Below, one piece after another: positions 8,983 to 16,882 of a DNA stretch of 64,000 bases (positions within the stretch are counted from its first letter, which is position 1; each line of letters opens with the position of its first letter). This DNA is from Lacticaseibacillus casei DSM 20011 = JCM 1134 = ATCC 393 (GTDB taxonomy: Bacteria; Bacillota; Bacilli; Lactobacillales; Lactobacillaceae). Made by a program: the position numbers and the translations under genes. The DNA lies in assembly GCF_000829055.1 (NCBI RefSeq), contig NZ_AP012544.1, forward strand, positions 2,790,001 to 2,854,000. The letters are read 5' to 3'. A model generated the notes under the pieces. The model did not search any database and was not told the DNA's origin. It was given only the letters and a program-made list of their open reading frames with translations.

Positions 8983-9573
8983 TCAAACATCGGACACAGG
9001 CAATCTTCCCCCATCATTCCACTGACCGATCATTCGATGTGCCTGACACGCATTGGCAAACTTAGTCAACCGCTGGCGAAATAGCTTTGGCTGACTACGT
9101 TTAATTTGAATGGTGCCACAGCGGACACGTTGATATAATGCCGGACATGATTGAAAATAAGCCCACGCACCAGGCCGCCTCTTAAGAGCACGAACGATGC
9201 TAGTATCGATTTTAAAACTATTGGGATCCATATTTGGCAACATAGCATACCCGGCTGGCGTCATCCGCCCCAAATGGATCATGCGCCGACATCGCTCTTT
9301 ATTTAGCTCCGACCAAATACTCCCAGTTTGTCTAGGAACAAATCTTTGTGAAGCCGGTTGATCCGGAGCCAATTTTTTGTATGTACTATCAATCCATCCA
9401 AAACACATAGCTTCTTCAACAGCATCAACATACCAAAAAGTGCCATCCGGTTTGGGCACACCACGTTTAACATCCACCCAACATTCAGTCGCGTCTTGAT
9501 AATGAGTTGCTAGCCATTTTCTAAACTGCTGACGATTAGTAACGGTTAAATGATTAACAATCTTTTTTACCAA
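8983..9573 (-). CDS. YdeI/OmpD-associated family protein
   Basis: This protein of about 196 residues matches the YdeI family (sometimes called bacteriocin-protection proteins) through WLATHYQDATECWVDVKRG, YVDAVEEAMCFGWIDS and RFVPRQTGSIWSELNKERC. The biochemical function is not established. The start is uncertain: a TTG at 9573 gives the usual N-terminus, but the frame stays open upstream to the IS30 junction at 9627. IS30 copy 1 lies about 50 bp upstream and may have displaced its promoter. Confidence 0.65.
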   Translation of the reverse strand: MVKKIVNHLTVTNRQQFRKWLATHYQDATECWVDVKRGVPKPDGTFWYVDAVEEAMCFGWIDSTYKKLAPDQPASQRFVPRQTGSIWSELNKERCRRMIHLGRMTPAGYAMLPNMDPNSFKIDTSIVRALKRRPGAWAYFQSCPALYQRVRCGTIQIKRSQPKLFRQRLTKFANACQAHRMIGQWNDGGRLPVSDV

Positions 9574-9627
9574 CTTTTCTGCTTCCCATACTGATTTTTG
9601 ACCAGTGTTAATAACAAAAATTCTACG

Positions 9628-10886
9628 CGCATTTTAGAATCAAGTTAGCCACTGTCTCAAAATTTTTTGGACAATAAAAAACATCAAGAACAGATATCCT
9701 GTATCATTGAAGTTCCTACACAAACAATGGAAGAGGATATTGTCTTGATGCAGAAACAGGATAGCACACACCGCCAAAAAGGTCAGCACTTAACATCACT
9801 CGAGCGCGGAAAAGTGGCCGGATTCCGCCAAGCTGGGAAGTCCAATCGTTGGATTGCTGCTGAAATTGGCGTCTGCCCGCAGACCATTAATAATGAAATC
9901 AAGCGAGGTACAGTAGATCAGGTCAAGAAGAGTAATGGCAAGCGCGTCTACCATCGACAATACCTGCCAGAGGCTGCTCAGGCACGTTACGAGACTGCAC
10001 GCTTGAGCTGCCATCGTCCTGACAAGTTCGCCAGCGTACAGGTCTTCTTAGCCTGGTACGTACAGCGAGCTAAGCAGGACAAATGGTCGCCGGATGCTTC
10101 AATCGGCTATGCCAAGCGACACAAGCTGTTTACTCCTGAAGAGCTTGTTTGTGCCTCGACTTTGTACCAGTACATTGACGACCAACGCCTAGAGATTCGA
10201 AATATCGACCTGTTGGAGAAGACTAAGCGGAAGACCTCTCACCAGCACCACACCAAGGCTAAGCGCCTGGCTGGCCGCAGTATCGAGGAACGGCCTAAGG
10301 TCGTTGAACGACGCAGGCAGTTCGGTCACTGGGAGATGGATACCATTGTCGGTAAACGCAATGGCAAGGAGAGCGTCATCTTGACTCTGATTGAGCGCAA
10401 GACCCGTTGCCAACTTCTCCGCTTGATCGAAGGACGAGATGCAGACTCTGTGAGCTATGCATTGCGTGGAATCAAGCGCGAATGGGGAGCTTGCATCAAG
10501 ACCATCACAGCCGACAACGGACCCGAGTTCACCGCCTTAAATACTGCTTTTGCTGGGACGGAAACTGAGATCTTCTACGCCCATCCTTACACGTCCTGCG
10601 ACCGTGGCACCAACGAGGCACATAACCGGATGATCCGCCAGGACTTCCCTAAGGGCATGTCCCTAGATGACATTAGCCCTAGTCAAGTGCAGGCCACGCA
10701 AGACCGCTTGAATCAGTTGCCTCGCAAACAACAGGGCTACTGCACACCCCAGCAAAACTTTGAGGCCGAAGCTCGGCGCGTTCGCCGCATGGCCCAGTAG
10801 TCTCTCTAGCGCCACAACTTCTATTTGATAACGGCCTGTTCTGGGATTGTCCTCAACGACTGGCTAACTTGTTCTTGCAATTTACG
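9628..10886 (+). mobile_element. IS30-family element, copy 1 (1259 bp)
   Basis: The ends carry imperfect inverted repeats of about 26 bp (left reads inward through TCAAGTTAGCCA, right through TGGCTAACTTG). A direct repeat of 15 bp, AACAAAAATTCTACG, flanks it at 9613-9627 and 10887-10901. A second copy of identical length lies at 17846-19104. Insertion occurred at the U-tract side of a terminator hairpin. Confidence 0.85.
9748..10800 (+). CDS. IS30-family transposase
   Basis: This is a DDE transposase of about 350 residues that cuts and joins IS30 ends. The N-terminal HTH region (SLERGKVAGFRQAGKSNRWI, then GVCPQTINNEI) binds DNA. The catalytic core follows with HWEMDTIVGK (first D), TADNGPEF (second D) and a late E in SCDRGTNEAHNRMIR. 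I choose the ATG opening MQKQDSTHRQ because it gives the usual family length; the frame is open further upstream from a TTG. It differs from copy 2 by a silent base near the 5' end. Confidence 0.85.
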   Translation: MQKQDSTHRQKGQHLTSLERGKVAGFRQAGKSNRWIAAEIGVCPQTINNEIKRGTVDQVKKSNGKRVYHRQYLPEAAQARYETARLSCHRPDKFASVQVFLAWYVQRAKQDKWSPDASIGYAKRHKLFTPEELVCASTLYQYIDDQRLEIRNIDLLEKTKRKTSHQHHTKAKRLAGRSIEERPKVVERRRQFGHWEMDTIVGKRNGKESVILTLIERKTRCQLLRLIEGRDADSVSYALRGIKREWGACIKTITADNGPEFTALNTAFAGTETEIFYAHPYTSCDRGTNEAHNRMIRQDFPKGMSLDDISPSQVQATQDRLNQLPRKQQGYCTPQQNFEAEARRVRRMAQ

Positions 10887-10926
10887 AACAAAAATTCTAC
10901 GTAAATAAGACAACTTTACGTAGAAT
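10887..10926 (-). terminator. terminator of the YjdF-family gene
   Basis: ATTCTACGTAAA (10894-10905) and TTTACGTAGAAT (10915-10926) form a 12-bp stem, and on the minus strand it is followed by a T run. It lies directly downstream of the YjdF gene, and IS30 copy 1 is inserted against its U-tract. Confidence 0.7.
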
Positions 10927-10950
10927 CCGGATTTGATTAAGCGTCAACAG

Positions 10951-11370
10951 TCAATGACCGCGATGCTTCTCCAAACGTTTGGTCTGTTTCTTCAAATGAA
11001 CTTCACGAGCATGCTGATCTTTTAGCCGCTTTCGTTGTTGCTTTTTCAACCGCAAGTTCTGTTTGTGCTCTAACTTCAAAAGTGTTGATGCTCGGCCTTT
11101 TCTGGAGTCCCGAACCTCTTTTCGTGCTTGCCTACTGCGCCTCTTCGGGTTCATCGTCAGTGGCACTTCAGAAAGAACGCTTTCTTGGGCCGCTACCCAG
11201 TGCAAGCTGCCCCATCGTTGTTGAATCAAACACAACAACTCATTCGCTGTCGGAGCCTGCGTACCAAATGTAACCTTGGCAACACGATACGTGTCACCCA
11301 CTACTTGTTCGAATAGCCCCCGATAAAAGGGCTGTTCAAAATAAACTGTTAGCTTGCCTTGATTCGTCAA
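10951..11370 (-). CDS. yjdF: YjdF-family protein (DUF2992)
   Basis: This 139-residue protein matches the YjdF/DUF2992 family: an N-terminal domain opening GKLTVYFEQPFYRGLFE with a VTFGTQAP motif, a basic PKRRSRQARKE segment, then a long charged helix ending in EKHRGH, the family's characteristic tail. Function is unknown, but family members are often controlled by the yjdF RNA motif, which binds azaaromatic compounds. I choose the TTG at 11370 because AAAGGAGG sits eight bases upstream. The promoter 11486-11514 leaves a leader of about 110 nt, the length expected for that RNA. Confidence 0.75.
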   Translation of the reverse strand: MTNQGKLTVYFEQPFYRGLFEQVVGDTYRVAKVTFGTQAPTANELLCLIQQRWGSLHWVAAQESVLSEVPLTMNPKRRSRQARKEVRDSRKGRASTLLKLEHKQNLRLKKQQRKRLKDQHAREVHLKKQTKRLEKHRGH

Positions 11371-11480
11371 ACTAACACCTCCTTTAAGTTTTTCACGCAA
11401 TCCGGACATCCAAGGAGGAAGGATACTGACGACCTAAGCCGCGTCTGGACTACCAACCAGACCGTGTTTTTAATAACGCA
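11371..11480 (-). promoter_or_regulatory. structured leader, candidate yjdF riboswitch
   Basis: A leader of about 110 nt precedes the YjdF gene. It has a clear hairpin GTCTGG-TTGGTAG-CCAGAC-like near its 5' end and a second pairing region close to the ribosome site. The call rests on gene association and size, not on a covariance match. Confidence 0.35.
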
Positions 11481-11485
11481 GTGTT

Positions 11486-11514
11486 ATTGTCTGACTTTGA
11501 TGGGGTTGTGTCAA
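11486..11514 (-). promoter_or_regulatory. promoter of the YjdF-family gene
   Basis: On the minus strand TTGACA (11514-11509) and GACAAT (11491-11486) are 17 bp apart. The IS1202 target duplication begins one base upstream of the -35 box, so the promoter itself survived the insertion. Confidence 0.65.
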
Positions 11515-11515
11515 A

Positions 11516-11542
11516 TAGAGGTTTTTGTCGTTCACGCTAAAG
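11516..11542. repeat. 27-bp target duplication of IS1202 element, left copy
   Basis: These 27 bp are repeated exactly at 13169-13195 on the other side of the element. Known IS1202-group elements create duplications of this length. Confidence 0.9.
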
Positions 11543-13168
11543 TGTCGACCGCAAGCGATATTGTCTTAAGTAAGCAGTTAGCCAAAGTGTCACAAAAACT
11601 GTAACCTCTTAGAAGATACATCTAGGAGGAATCACATGAAGAAGGTTGTCTTAACAATGAAAGAAGAAGAACGTTACCGAGTCATCAAAGCAGTGGTCAA
11701 TGGTAAGACCTCCGTGCAACGCGCAGCCGTTAAGCTCAAGCGCTCCGAACGAACCATCTACCGACTGATCAAGCTTTACAAGCAACAAGGCAAAGACGGC
11801 TTTATCCATGGTAATACCGGCCGTGAGCCTGCCAACAAACGCAACGCGCAACTCGAACGCCAGATCATTCATCTGTACACCAACAAGTATGCCGGTTTCA
11901 ACATCGCTCATTTCCACGAGTTCTTAACCACTGCCGAACAAATCGCCATCTCCGAATCCTCACTCCGGCTCTTATTCAGACACCACCACATCCTTTCACC
12001 CAAAGCCCACAAGGCCACGAAACGTCGGGTCAAGCGTGAGTTAAAAGAGAAAGAAAAGAAGGCCAAGCTCCTATCCAAACGTGATGAAGCCACCTTGTCA
12101 GCCATCGAGGTCGTTGAAAACATCAAAGCCCATCCAGAACGTCCTCGGAAACATTATTCTGGTGAACAGGTACAAATGGATGCTTCCTGGGAGTATTGGT
12201 TTGGTACTCAAAAAACCACCTTACACGCAGCCATTGATGATCAGTCCGGGAACGTTGTCGGCGGCTACTTTGCCAAACAAGAAACACTCAGCGGCTATTA
12301 TCATGTGTTTGCCCAAGTCCTTCGCGATTATGGCGCTCCAGCAGAATTCCTAACGGATCGGCGCACCGTGTTTAACAGCAACAAAAAAGAGGGCTCACCT
12401 TCGACCGAGAACCCTCTTACACGTTTCGGTTATGCCTGCCAGACACTTGGAACAGAACTTTCGGCCACCAGTATTCCGCAAGCCAAAGGCCGTATAGAAC
12501 GTCTTCTGGAGACTTTTCAAGATCGGCTCACAAGTGAACTGCGGTTGCATAACATCACCACAATCGCAGATGCCAATCGGTTTTTGGTCGGCTTTATCAA
12601 GCGTTACAATGACCGCTTCGCATCTACCATCAAAAGTAGCATGTCGGTGTTTGAGAAGCAACTAACACCCAAGGAAATTGACAATATTTTGATCATTGCC
12701 AATGAACGCAGCATCGGCCACGGACATTGTGTTCGCTTTGATAACAAACGCTATCTGCCACACCGGAATGGCGAATTGGTTTACTTACCACCGCATACAA
12801 AGGTCTTAGTCATCAAAAGCTTCACGGGCAGACTTTATATGACCACTGATGATGACCAGGTGTACGATCTTTTCTGTGTGCCAAAAGAACAGTTCATGTC
12901 AGCCAAATTCGATCTTACGCCAGCTGCGGCACCAACTCCTAAACGAACCAAGAAAATCCCGGCAATTACGCATCCGTGGCGCCGCACCAACTATCGCGAT
13001 TACCTTGATTCTCTTGGCATTAACAGGACAAGGGTTAAACAGTTGGTCGCCGAACGATATCCATACAAGAATTCACAAGCGATTCAAGTCTAATCAGGAT
13101 CATCTCGCGTCCAGTTTTCGGACGCATGTTTTGTGGAATTTACTGTCAAAGTCGAAAATCGCTTGACA
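11543..13168 (+). mobile_element. IS1202-family insertion sequence (1626 bp)
   Basis: The element starts TGTC and ends GACA and lies exactly between two copies of a 27-bp direct repeat. It holds a single transposase gene. The intact duplication shows a simple recent insertion with no later rearrangement. Confidence 0.85.
11636..13093 (+). CDS. IS1202-family (ISNCY) transposase
   Basis: This is a 485-residue DDE transposase. The N-terminal HTH region (TSVQRAAVKLKRSERTIYRLI, split across helices) is followed by a basic linker and an integrase core with VQMDASWEYWFG (first D), FLTDRRTVF (second D) and KGRIERLLETF (E). The C-terminus (RTNYRDYLDSLGI region) is likely DNA-binding. AGGAGG lies nine bases before the ATG. 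Length and the 27-bp duplication agree with the IS1202 group. It appears intact and so possibly active. Confidence 0.85.
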   Translation: MKKVVLTMKEEERYRVIKAVVNGKTSVQRAAVKLKRSERTIYRLIKLYKQQGKDGFIHGNTGREPANKRNAQLERQIIHLYTNKYAGFNIAHFHEFLTTAEQIAISESSLRLLFRHHHILSPKAHKATKRRVKRELKEKEKKAKLLSKRDEATLSAIEVVENIKAHPERPRKHYSGEQVQMDASWEYWFGTQKTTLHAAIDDQSGNVVGGYFAKQETLSGYYHVFAQVLRDYGAPAEFLTDRRTVFNSNKKEGSPSTENPLTRFGYACQTLGTELSATSIPQAKGRIERLLETFQDRLTSELRLHNITTIADANRFLVGFIKRYNDRFASTIKSSMSVFEKQLTPKEIDNILIIANERSIGHGHCVRFDNKRYLPHRNGELVYLPPHTKVLVIKSFTGRLYMTTDDDQVYDLFCVPKEQFMSAKFDLTPAAAPTPKRTKKIPAITHPWRRTNYRDYLDSLGINRTRVKQLVAERYPYKNSQAIQV

Positions 13169-13195
13169 TAGAGGTTTTTGTCGTTCACGCTAAAG
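13169..13195. repeat. 27-bp target duplication of IS1202 element, right copy
   Basis: This is an exact copy of 11516-11542. The sequence 13196-13407 beyond it holds no gene that I can support. Confidence 0.9.
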
Positions 13196-13407
13196 GTCCG
13201 TTAGCACCAATTTAATTCGCCGATGCTACCGGATTTTTCGTTTACCTAGCGATCACAATACCAAAAGACGAGGACGGCGCAACATTTAGCTGACGTTTCT
13301 ATGGCACTTAATGTCTAATAACGATATTAGTGAAAATGCGCGATCACTCAACCACCCTCTCCTCTTTCGCCATAATTATCATTAGGCGCGATGAATCGAA
13401 TACACTA

Positions 13408-13884
13408 CTAATTTGGGAACTTCTCAAGCCGATGAAGTTTCTCATCATCAATTTTCTTATCACCATGTTTGAAGTCATAACCCATATGCCGGTAAAACTC
13501 CACACCAGTAATTGAAGCCGGAATTTCAACACGGCTAGCCCGTTTGAAATATTCATCTTCTTCAAGCGTCTCAATAATCAAACGACCAACGCCCTGTCCT
13601 TGATATTCTGGAAGCACAAAGATATCGAAAAGACTAAATTCATCCTGGCTTCCCCAGTACGAACCAATTGCACCAGTGCCGATGATTTTATTGTGATCAC
13701 AGAATACATAGAAATGAGTCTGTTCAGCCTTCTCGATAAAGAAATCACTCCCCATTTTCTGAATATCCTTTTCAATATAATCAGAGGAGTAATCTTTACT
13801 ATTCGATTCTCTCAATACTCGAGCGACAAGCTTCGCTACTACCTGAGCATCAGCTGTTTCAAAACGTCTTACCTGAATATTCAT
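13408..13884 (-). CDS. GNAT-family N-acetyltransferase
   Basis: This 158-residue protein is a complete GNAT acetyltransferase. The N-terminus MNIQVRRFETADAQVVAKL forms the first strand and helix, the strand FSLFDIFVLPEYQGQGVGRL carries the acetyl-CoA loop QGQGVG, and VEFYRHMGYDFKHGDKKI is the usual late motif for small-molecule acetyltransferases. The start is the ATG at 13884 with TGGAGGTG upstream. It stands alone. The substrate is unknown. Confidence 0.85.
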   Translation of the reverse strand: MNIQVRRFETADAQVVAKLVARVLRESNSKDYSSDYIEKDIQKMGSDFFIEKAEQTHFYVFCDHNKIIGTGAIGSYWGSQDEFSLFDIFVLPEYQGQGVGRLIIETLEEDEYFKRASRVEIPASITGVEFYRHMGYDFKHGDKKIDDEKLHRLEKFPN

Positions 13885-14080
13885 AAACTCACCTCCAAAA
13901 GCAAACAAAACACGGACCTATGTAGCATTTGAGCAAGCCCCTTGCCGAATACCTTTTAACAACTCATCATACACAAATTATGCTCAAATAACCACGGTAA
14001 AATTTACTATTTAATCACAAAACTAAAAACACCTAGCAACCAAGTCACTACACTCTATTTAACAATCGCTGCTCTGGCGC

Positions 14081-14617
14081 CTAATGACTAGTCACCATAT
14101 TAGTAAAAACCCGTGACATAATCACCCGATTATCCTCGCTTTTAGGAAGCTGCTTGGAAGGGTTCCGCCAGTGGTAGTGATCCAACGATTTCACCCGAAT
14201 TCGACGGGCTTCCGGATATCGACGATGTAACGAGGCCAACTGATGCGCCCACACTCTTTTTCCTGTATGTAAGTTAATCAACGCATAACCCTCACCGCTT
14301 ACACCAGACTTCAGGAAGTCGTAGTTGTCATCTTCCTTCGCCTTCACAATCATCACCTGACCATGCCACCCAGCGGCTTGAACATGGTAAAGCAGCGTGT
14401 TGGCATTAGTCGTTGTCTGTAACTTTTTAGGAATTCGCTCAATCAAAAAGGGGCCAACACCCGACTTAACGATTTCCATAGTACCAGGCAACTTAATCAA
14501 AAAGCCCTCGGCATCTGCACCGGGATCGCGTTTGTTTTTAGGACCTTGGTGACGAAGACTAACAAAAATCATAAGCACAAGCGCCAATACCCTGACCACC
14601 CAGAATAGCGTTATCAA
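14081..14617 (-). CDS. hypothetical membrane-anchored protein
   Basis: I do not recognise this 178-residue protein. It begins with one hydrophobic helix (residues 2-20, rich in L, V, A) and the rest is soluble with a basic C-terminal half. It has no cysteine pair or catalytic signature that I can name. The frame uses normal host codons and ends just before a 170-bp gene-free gap. It could be a nuclease-related or NERD-like protein, but I see no decisive motif. Confidence 0.5.
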   Translation of the reverse strand: MITLFWVVRVLALVLMIFVSLRHQGPKNKRDPGADAEGFLIKLPGTMEIVKSGVGPFLIERIPKKLQTTTNANTLLYHVQAAGWHGQVMIVKAKEDDNYDFLKSGVSGEGYALINLHTGKRVWAHQLASLHRRYPEARRIRVKSLDHYHWRNPSKQLPKSEDNRVIMSRVFTNMVTSH

Positions 14618-14751
14618 CCAGTAGCAAACGTTGTCAAAACAGCGTCGTTACTGGTTTTTATTTTAACCAGATTGTCATTGGTTATCATTGATTATCAATA
14701 AAAGAAAACCACGAGAAAACCACGGAATTCATTTCTGCTTGGCAGGCGGTG

Positions 14752-14779
14752 GCCGTCCATTATGGGCGGCTATTTTTTT
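14752..14779 (+). terminator. rho-independent terminator upstream of mscL
   Basis: GCCGTCC pairs with GGGCGGC and seven T follow. No gene precedes it on the plus strand within 800 bp. The adjacent AGGCGGTGGC resembles the box found in the toxin modules of this window, so it may be the remnant of a small RNA. Confidence 0.6.
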
Positions 14780-14843
14780 GCTTTCAGAAAATTCTATCGT
14801 CTGCTATACTATGGTGCGTTACATAATTTTGGAGGCGAACAAT

Positions 14844-15212
14844 ATGATTAAGGAATTTCGGGACTTTATTATGCGAGGCAATGTTCTTGACTTAGCCGTT
14901 GGTGTTATTATCGGGGGCGCTTTTACTTCTGTGGTAACCTCACTGACTAAGAACTTAATAAATCCAATTATTTCAATGTTTGCAGGAAAGACTGATTTAA
15001 GTGGTATGTATTTTACTCTCTTTAACGCAAAGTTTAAGTATGGCAACTTTTTGAACGATGTTATTAACTTCCTTATAGTTGCATTTGTTGTATTTCTCAT
15101 CGTGAAAGCCGTCAATCGAATTATGCCCGCAAAGAAGAGCGATGTTCCCACAGTATCAAAAGAAGAGCTTCTGCTTACACAGATACGTGACTTGCTTCAA
15201 AATAGCAAATGA
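14844..15212 (+). CDS. mscL: large-conductance mechanosensitive channel MscL
   Basis: This 122-residue protein is MscL, the pentameric inner-membrane channel that opens under membrane tension to release solutes during hypo-osmotic shock. The N-terminal segment MIKEFRDFIMRGNVLDLAVG and the pore helix VGVIIGGAFTSVVTSLT are hallmarks; a periplasmic loop and second helix (FLIVAFVVFLIVKAVN) follow. The ATG at 14844 has TTGGAGG upstream. An extended -10 TGCTATACT at 14802-14810 is the likely promoter. The length agrees with Firmicute MscL. Confidence 0.93.
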   Translation: MIKEFRDFIMRGNVLDLAVGVIIGGAFTSVVTSLTKNLINPIISMFAGKTDLSGMYFTLFNAKFKYGNFLNDVINFLIVAFVVFLIVKAVNRIMPAKKSDVPTVSKEELLLTQIRDLLQNSK

Positions 15213-15323
15213 TTGCGTACTTGATCCTAAGCTACTAAGGCTGATTCTTTTACATTCTAATGGTTGTGTGTATATAATTAAATTGCGCAGGAGATATTCA
15301 ATTTAATTGAAGGAGGAATTATC

Positions 15324-15572
15324 ATGCATTTTCTTTGGGCTTTAATTGTTGGTGCTATTATTGGTGCAATTGCTGGTGCTATCACTAGCAAGGGCAAATC
15401 GATGGGCTGGTTTGCTAACATCATTGCAGGATTAGTGGGTTCTGCAATTGGTGAGGGACTTTTAGGCCATTGGGGGCCACAACTGGCAGGAATGGCTTTG
15501 ATTCCTTCAATTATCGGCGCAATTATTGTTGTTGCCGTAGTCTCCTTCTTTGTTGGCAGATCAAAAGACTGA
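15324..15572 (+). CDS. GlsB/YeaQ/YmgE-family small membrane protein
   Basis: This 82-residue, very hydrophobic protein belongs to the transglycosylase-associated/GlsB family, stress-related membrane proteins of unclear mechanism. Three membrane helices are visible (residues 3-22, 29-45, 55-77), with the family's glycine-rich turns and the GWFANIIAGLVGSAIGE stretch. AAGGAGG lies before the ATG. It is followed within 16 bp by a second small membrane gene on the same strand, and both end before the terminator at 15732. Confidence 0.85.
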   Translation: MHFLWALIVGAIIGAIAGAITSKGKSMGWFANIIAGLVGSAIGEGLLGHWGPQLAGMALIPSIIGAIIVVAVVSFFVGRSKD

Positions 15573-15587
15573 TAGGGGGACATCTTT

Positions 15588-15728
15588 ATGGACGCTTTAA
15601 AAGCTGCATTTAAGTTTATGGTTGCTAGTACTCTCATCGTTGGCGGTGTTTTAGTTGCAGGTACAGTCTTCGCAGCTAAGGGCATTGATAATGCTGGAGA
15701 TAAACTACAAGAAAAGCTACATGACTAA
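15588..15728 (+). CDS. small single-helix membrane protein, 46 aa
   Basis: This short gene reads MDALKAAFKFMVASTLIV at its start, then GGVLVAGTVFAAKG and a charged tail. It has one hydrophobic helix and GGGGA seven bases before the ATG. It lies 15 bp after the GlsB-like gene and before a strong terminator, so the two form an operon. I do not know its function. Confidence 0.6.
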   Translation: MDALKAAFKFMVASTLIVGGVLVAGTVFAAKGIDNAGDKLQEKLHD

Positions 15729-15731
15729 CAC

Positions 15732-15765
15732 AAAATAGCCACTTCGCTATGAGGTGGCTATTTTT
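15732..15765. terminator. bidirectional terminator
   Basis: AAAATAGCCAC pairs with GTGGCTATTTT. It closes the two-gene membrane operon. Confidence 0.85.
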
Positions 15766-15834
15766 GTGTTCAAAACACCAATCGTTTGTTAAAATGATGC
15801 GACGCCACGTATACGGATTTGAGAGGTGCTTTAG

Positions 15835-16024
15835 ATGAATCATTATGCTGTCTTTAACTTTATTGTTGGTATTTTGTTTCTGGTTTTGGGCTTTGTTGAG
15901 TATACGCTGGGAAAAACCGTCAGGAAACCAGCGAGGTATCACTAATAAGTCTGGAGTGTGGACTGGATCAATATTCATGCTATTGGGAGTTGCAACCATT
16001 TTAATCACTTTATTGACTAAGTGA
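15835..16024 (+). pseudogene. small two-helix membrane gene, probably frameshifted
   Basis: Reading from the ATG at 15835, which has GAGAGGTG upstream, gives MNHYAVFNFIVGILFLVLGF and a stop after 36 residues. A second frame from 15845 to 16024 supplies GSIFMLLGVATILITLLTK, a plausible second helix, with no ribosome site of its own. The two halves look like one protein of about 60 residues split by a frameshift. The alternative is a real 59-residue gene in the second frame. Confidence 0.4.
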
Positions 16025-16525
16025 CTATTTGTCACCTGGTTCCCATAAGCAGGTAGAAATTTTTGACTTGGATAACAAGGCACGAAATTCGGACTCTGTT
16101 AGCTATTTAGATATTATCGAAACAGTCATTGAACTACGGAGGGAGTCGCGAACCACGACCCCCTTTTTACATGATTATCGCAGTTCGCGACAACCATTCC
16201 TCAAGTTACTCTTGTTCAGCGTGCATCAGAATGCGTCTCTCAGCACACAAAAAACCGGGCATCTCTGCCCGCCAATTGAAAACGACAAGTCATGTAATCA
16301 GTTTCCCAAGCAGAACGATCTGCTAAACAAGAAACTGGCTATTTTTATGACCAAAGAGGTTAGTGTAATGATGATACTGTACTGCCTGGATTTCAGCGAG
16401 GCAAAAAGTAACCTGGTCTATAAAATGCGCCACCGGTTAGCTATGCCGTGCGTCGGTTAAAACGGATCTACCCGCTTATCGCCTAGGACTATCTTAATTA
16501 TATCATAATCTTTTGGTTATCGATA
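16025..16525. other. gene-free stretch with several hairpins
   Basis: No credible coding sequence is seen. A plus-strand terminator-like stem (GGGAGTCG with CGACCCCC, then T5) lies near 16141-16168, a minus-strand terminator (CGGGCAGAGATGCCCG then T6) near 16248-16272, and a nested stem with CAGTTTC/GAAACTG near 16299-16342. It is probably the border of the phage-derived segment. Confidence 0.4.
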
Positions 16526-16819
16526 CTATACATCCGCTGCAAACAGTCCTCTTAACTGCTGGATCATGCTAACCACTGAATACGGTGGCTCTTGACTTGC
16601 TGTGGTAACTGCTCCACGATTCTGATACCAGAATTCGGTCAACATGGCCACAGCAATATCAAATTGTGAGTACGCTTGTAACGCATCAATCGCAGCTGTG
16701 CTGTCAACGGCATTGTGAACATAGTCTTGTGCCGCTGTCAGGTAGTTGTTGATCAAACTATCGTCAGTATCAGTCTGCACACGCAGGCTATTTTTAATGT
16801 CATCAGTAGTGACAGTCAT
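16526..16819 (-). CDS. phage head-tail connector (gp6-like)
   Basis: This 97-residue protein matches the phage head-tail connector / DNA packaging adaptor family: TTDDIKNSLRV at the start, SLINNYLTAAQDYVHNAV, and the closing VVSMIQQLRGLF. It forms the ring between portal and tail in siphophages. The ATG at 16819 has TAGGAG upstream. It follows the capsid gene by 63 bp, the usual order. No tail genes follow, so the element ends here or was deleted. Confidence 0.75.
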   Translation of the reverse strand: MTVTTDDIKNSLRVQTDTDDSLINNYLTAAQDYVHNAVDSTAAIDALQAYSQFDIAVAMLTEFWYQNRGAVTTASQEPPYSVVSMIQQLRGLFAADV

Positions 16820-16882
16820 GTGCTCATCTCCTATATAAAAATAGGGGCGTACCCTGAGGCACACCCCCACTAAATTATGCTC

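Noticed and set aside
16029..16460. Plus-strand open frame of 143 codons
   Set aside because: It crosses three terminator-like hairpins and encodes no recognisable protein.
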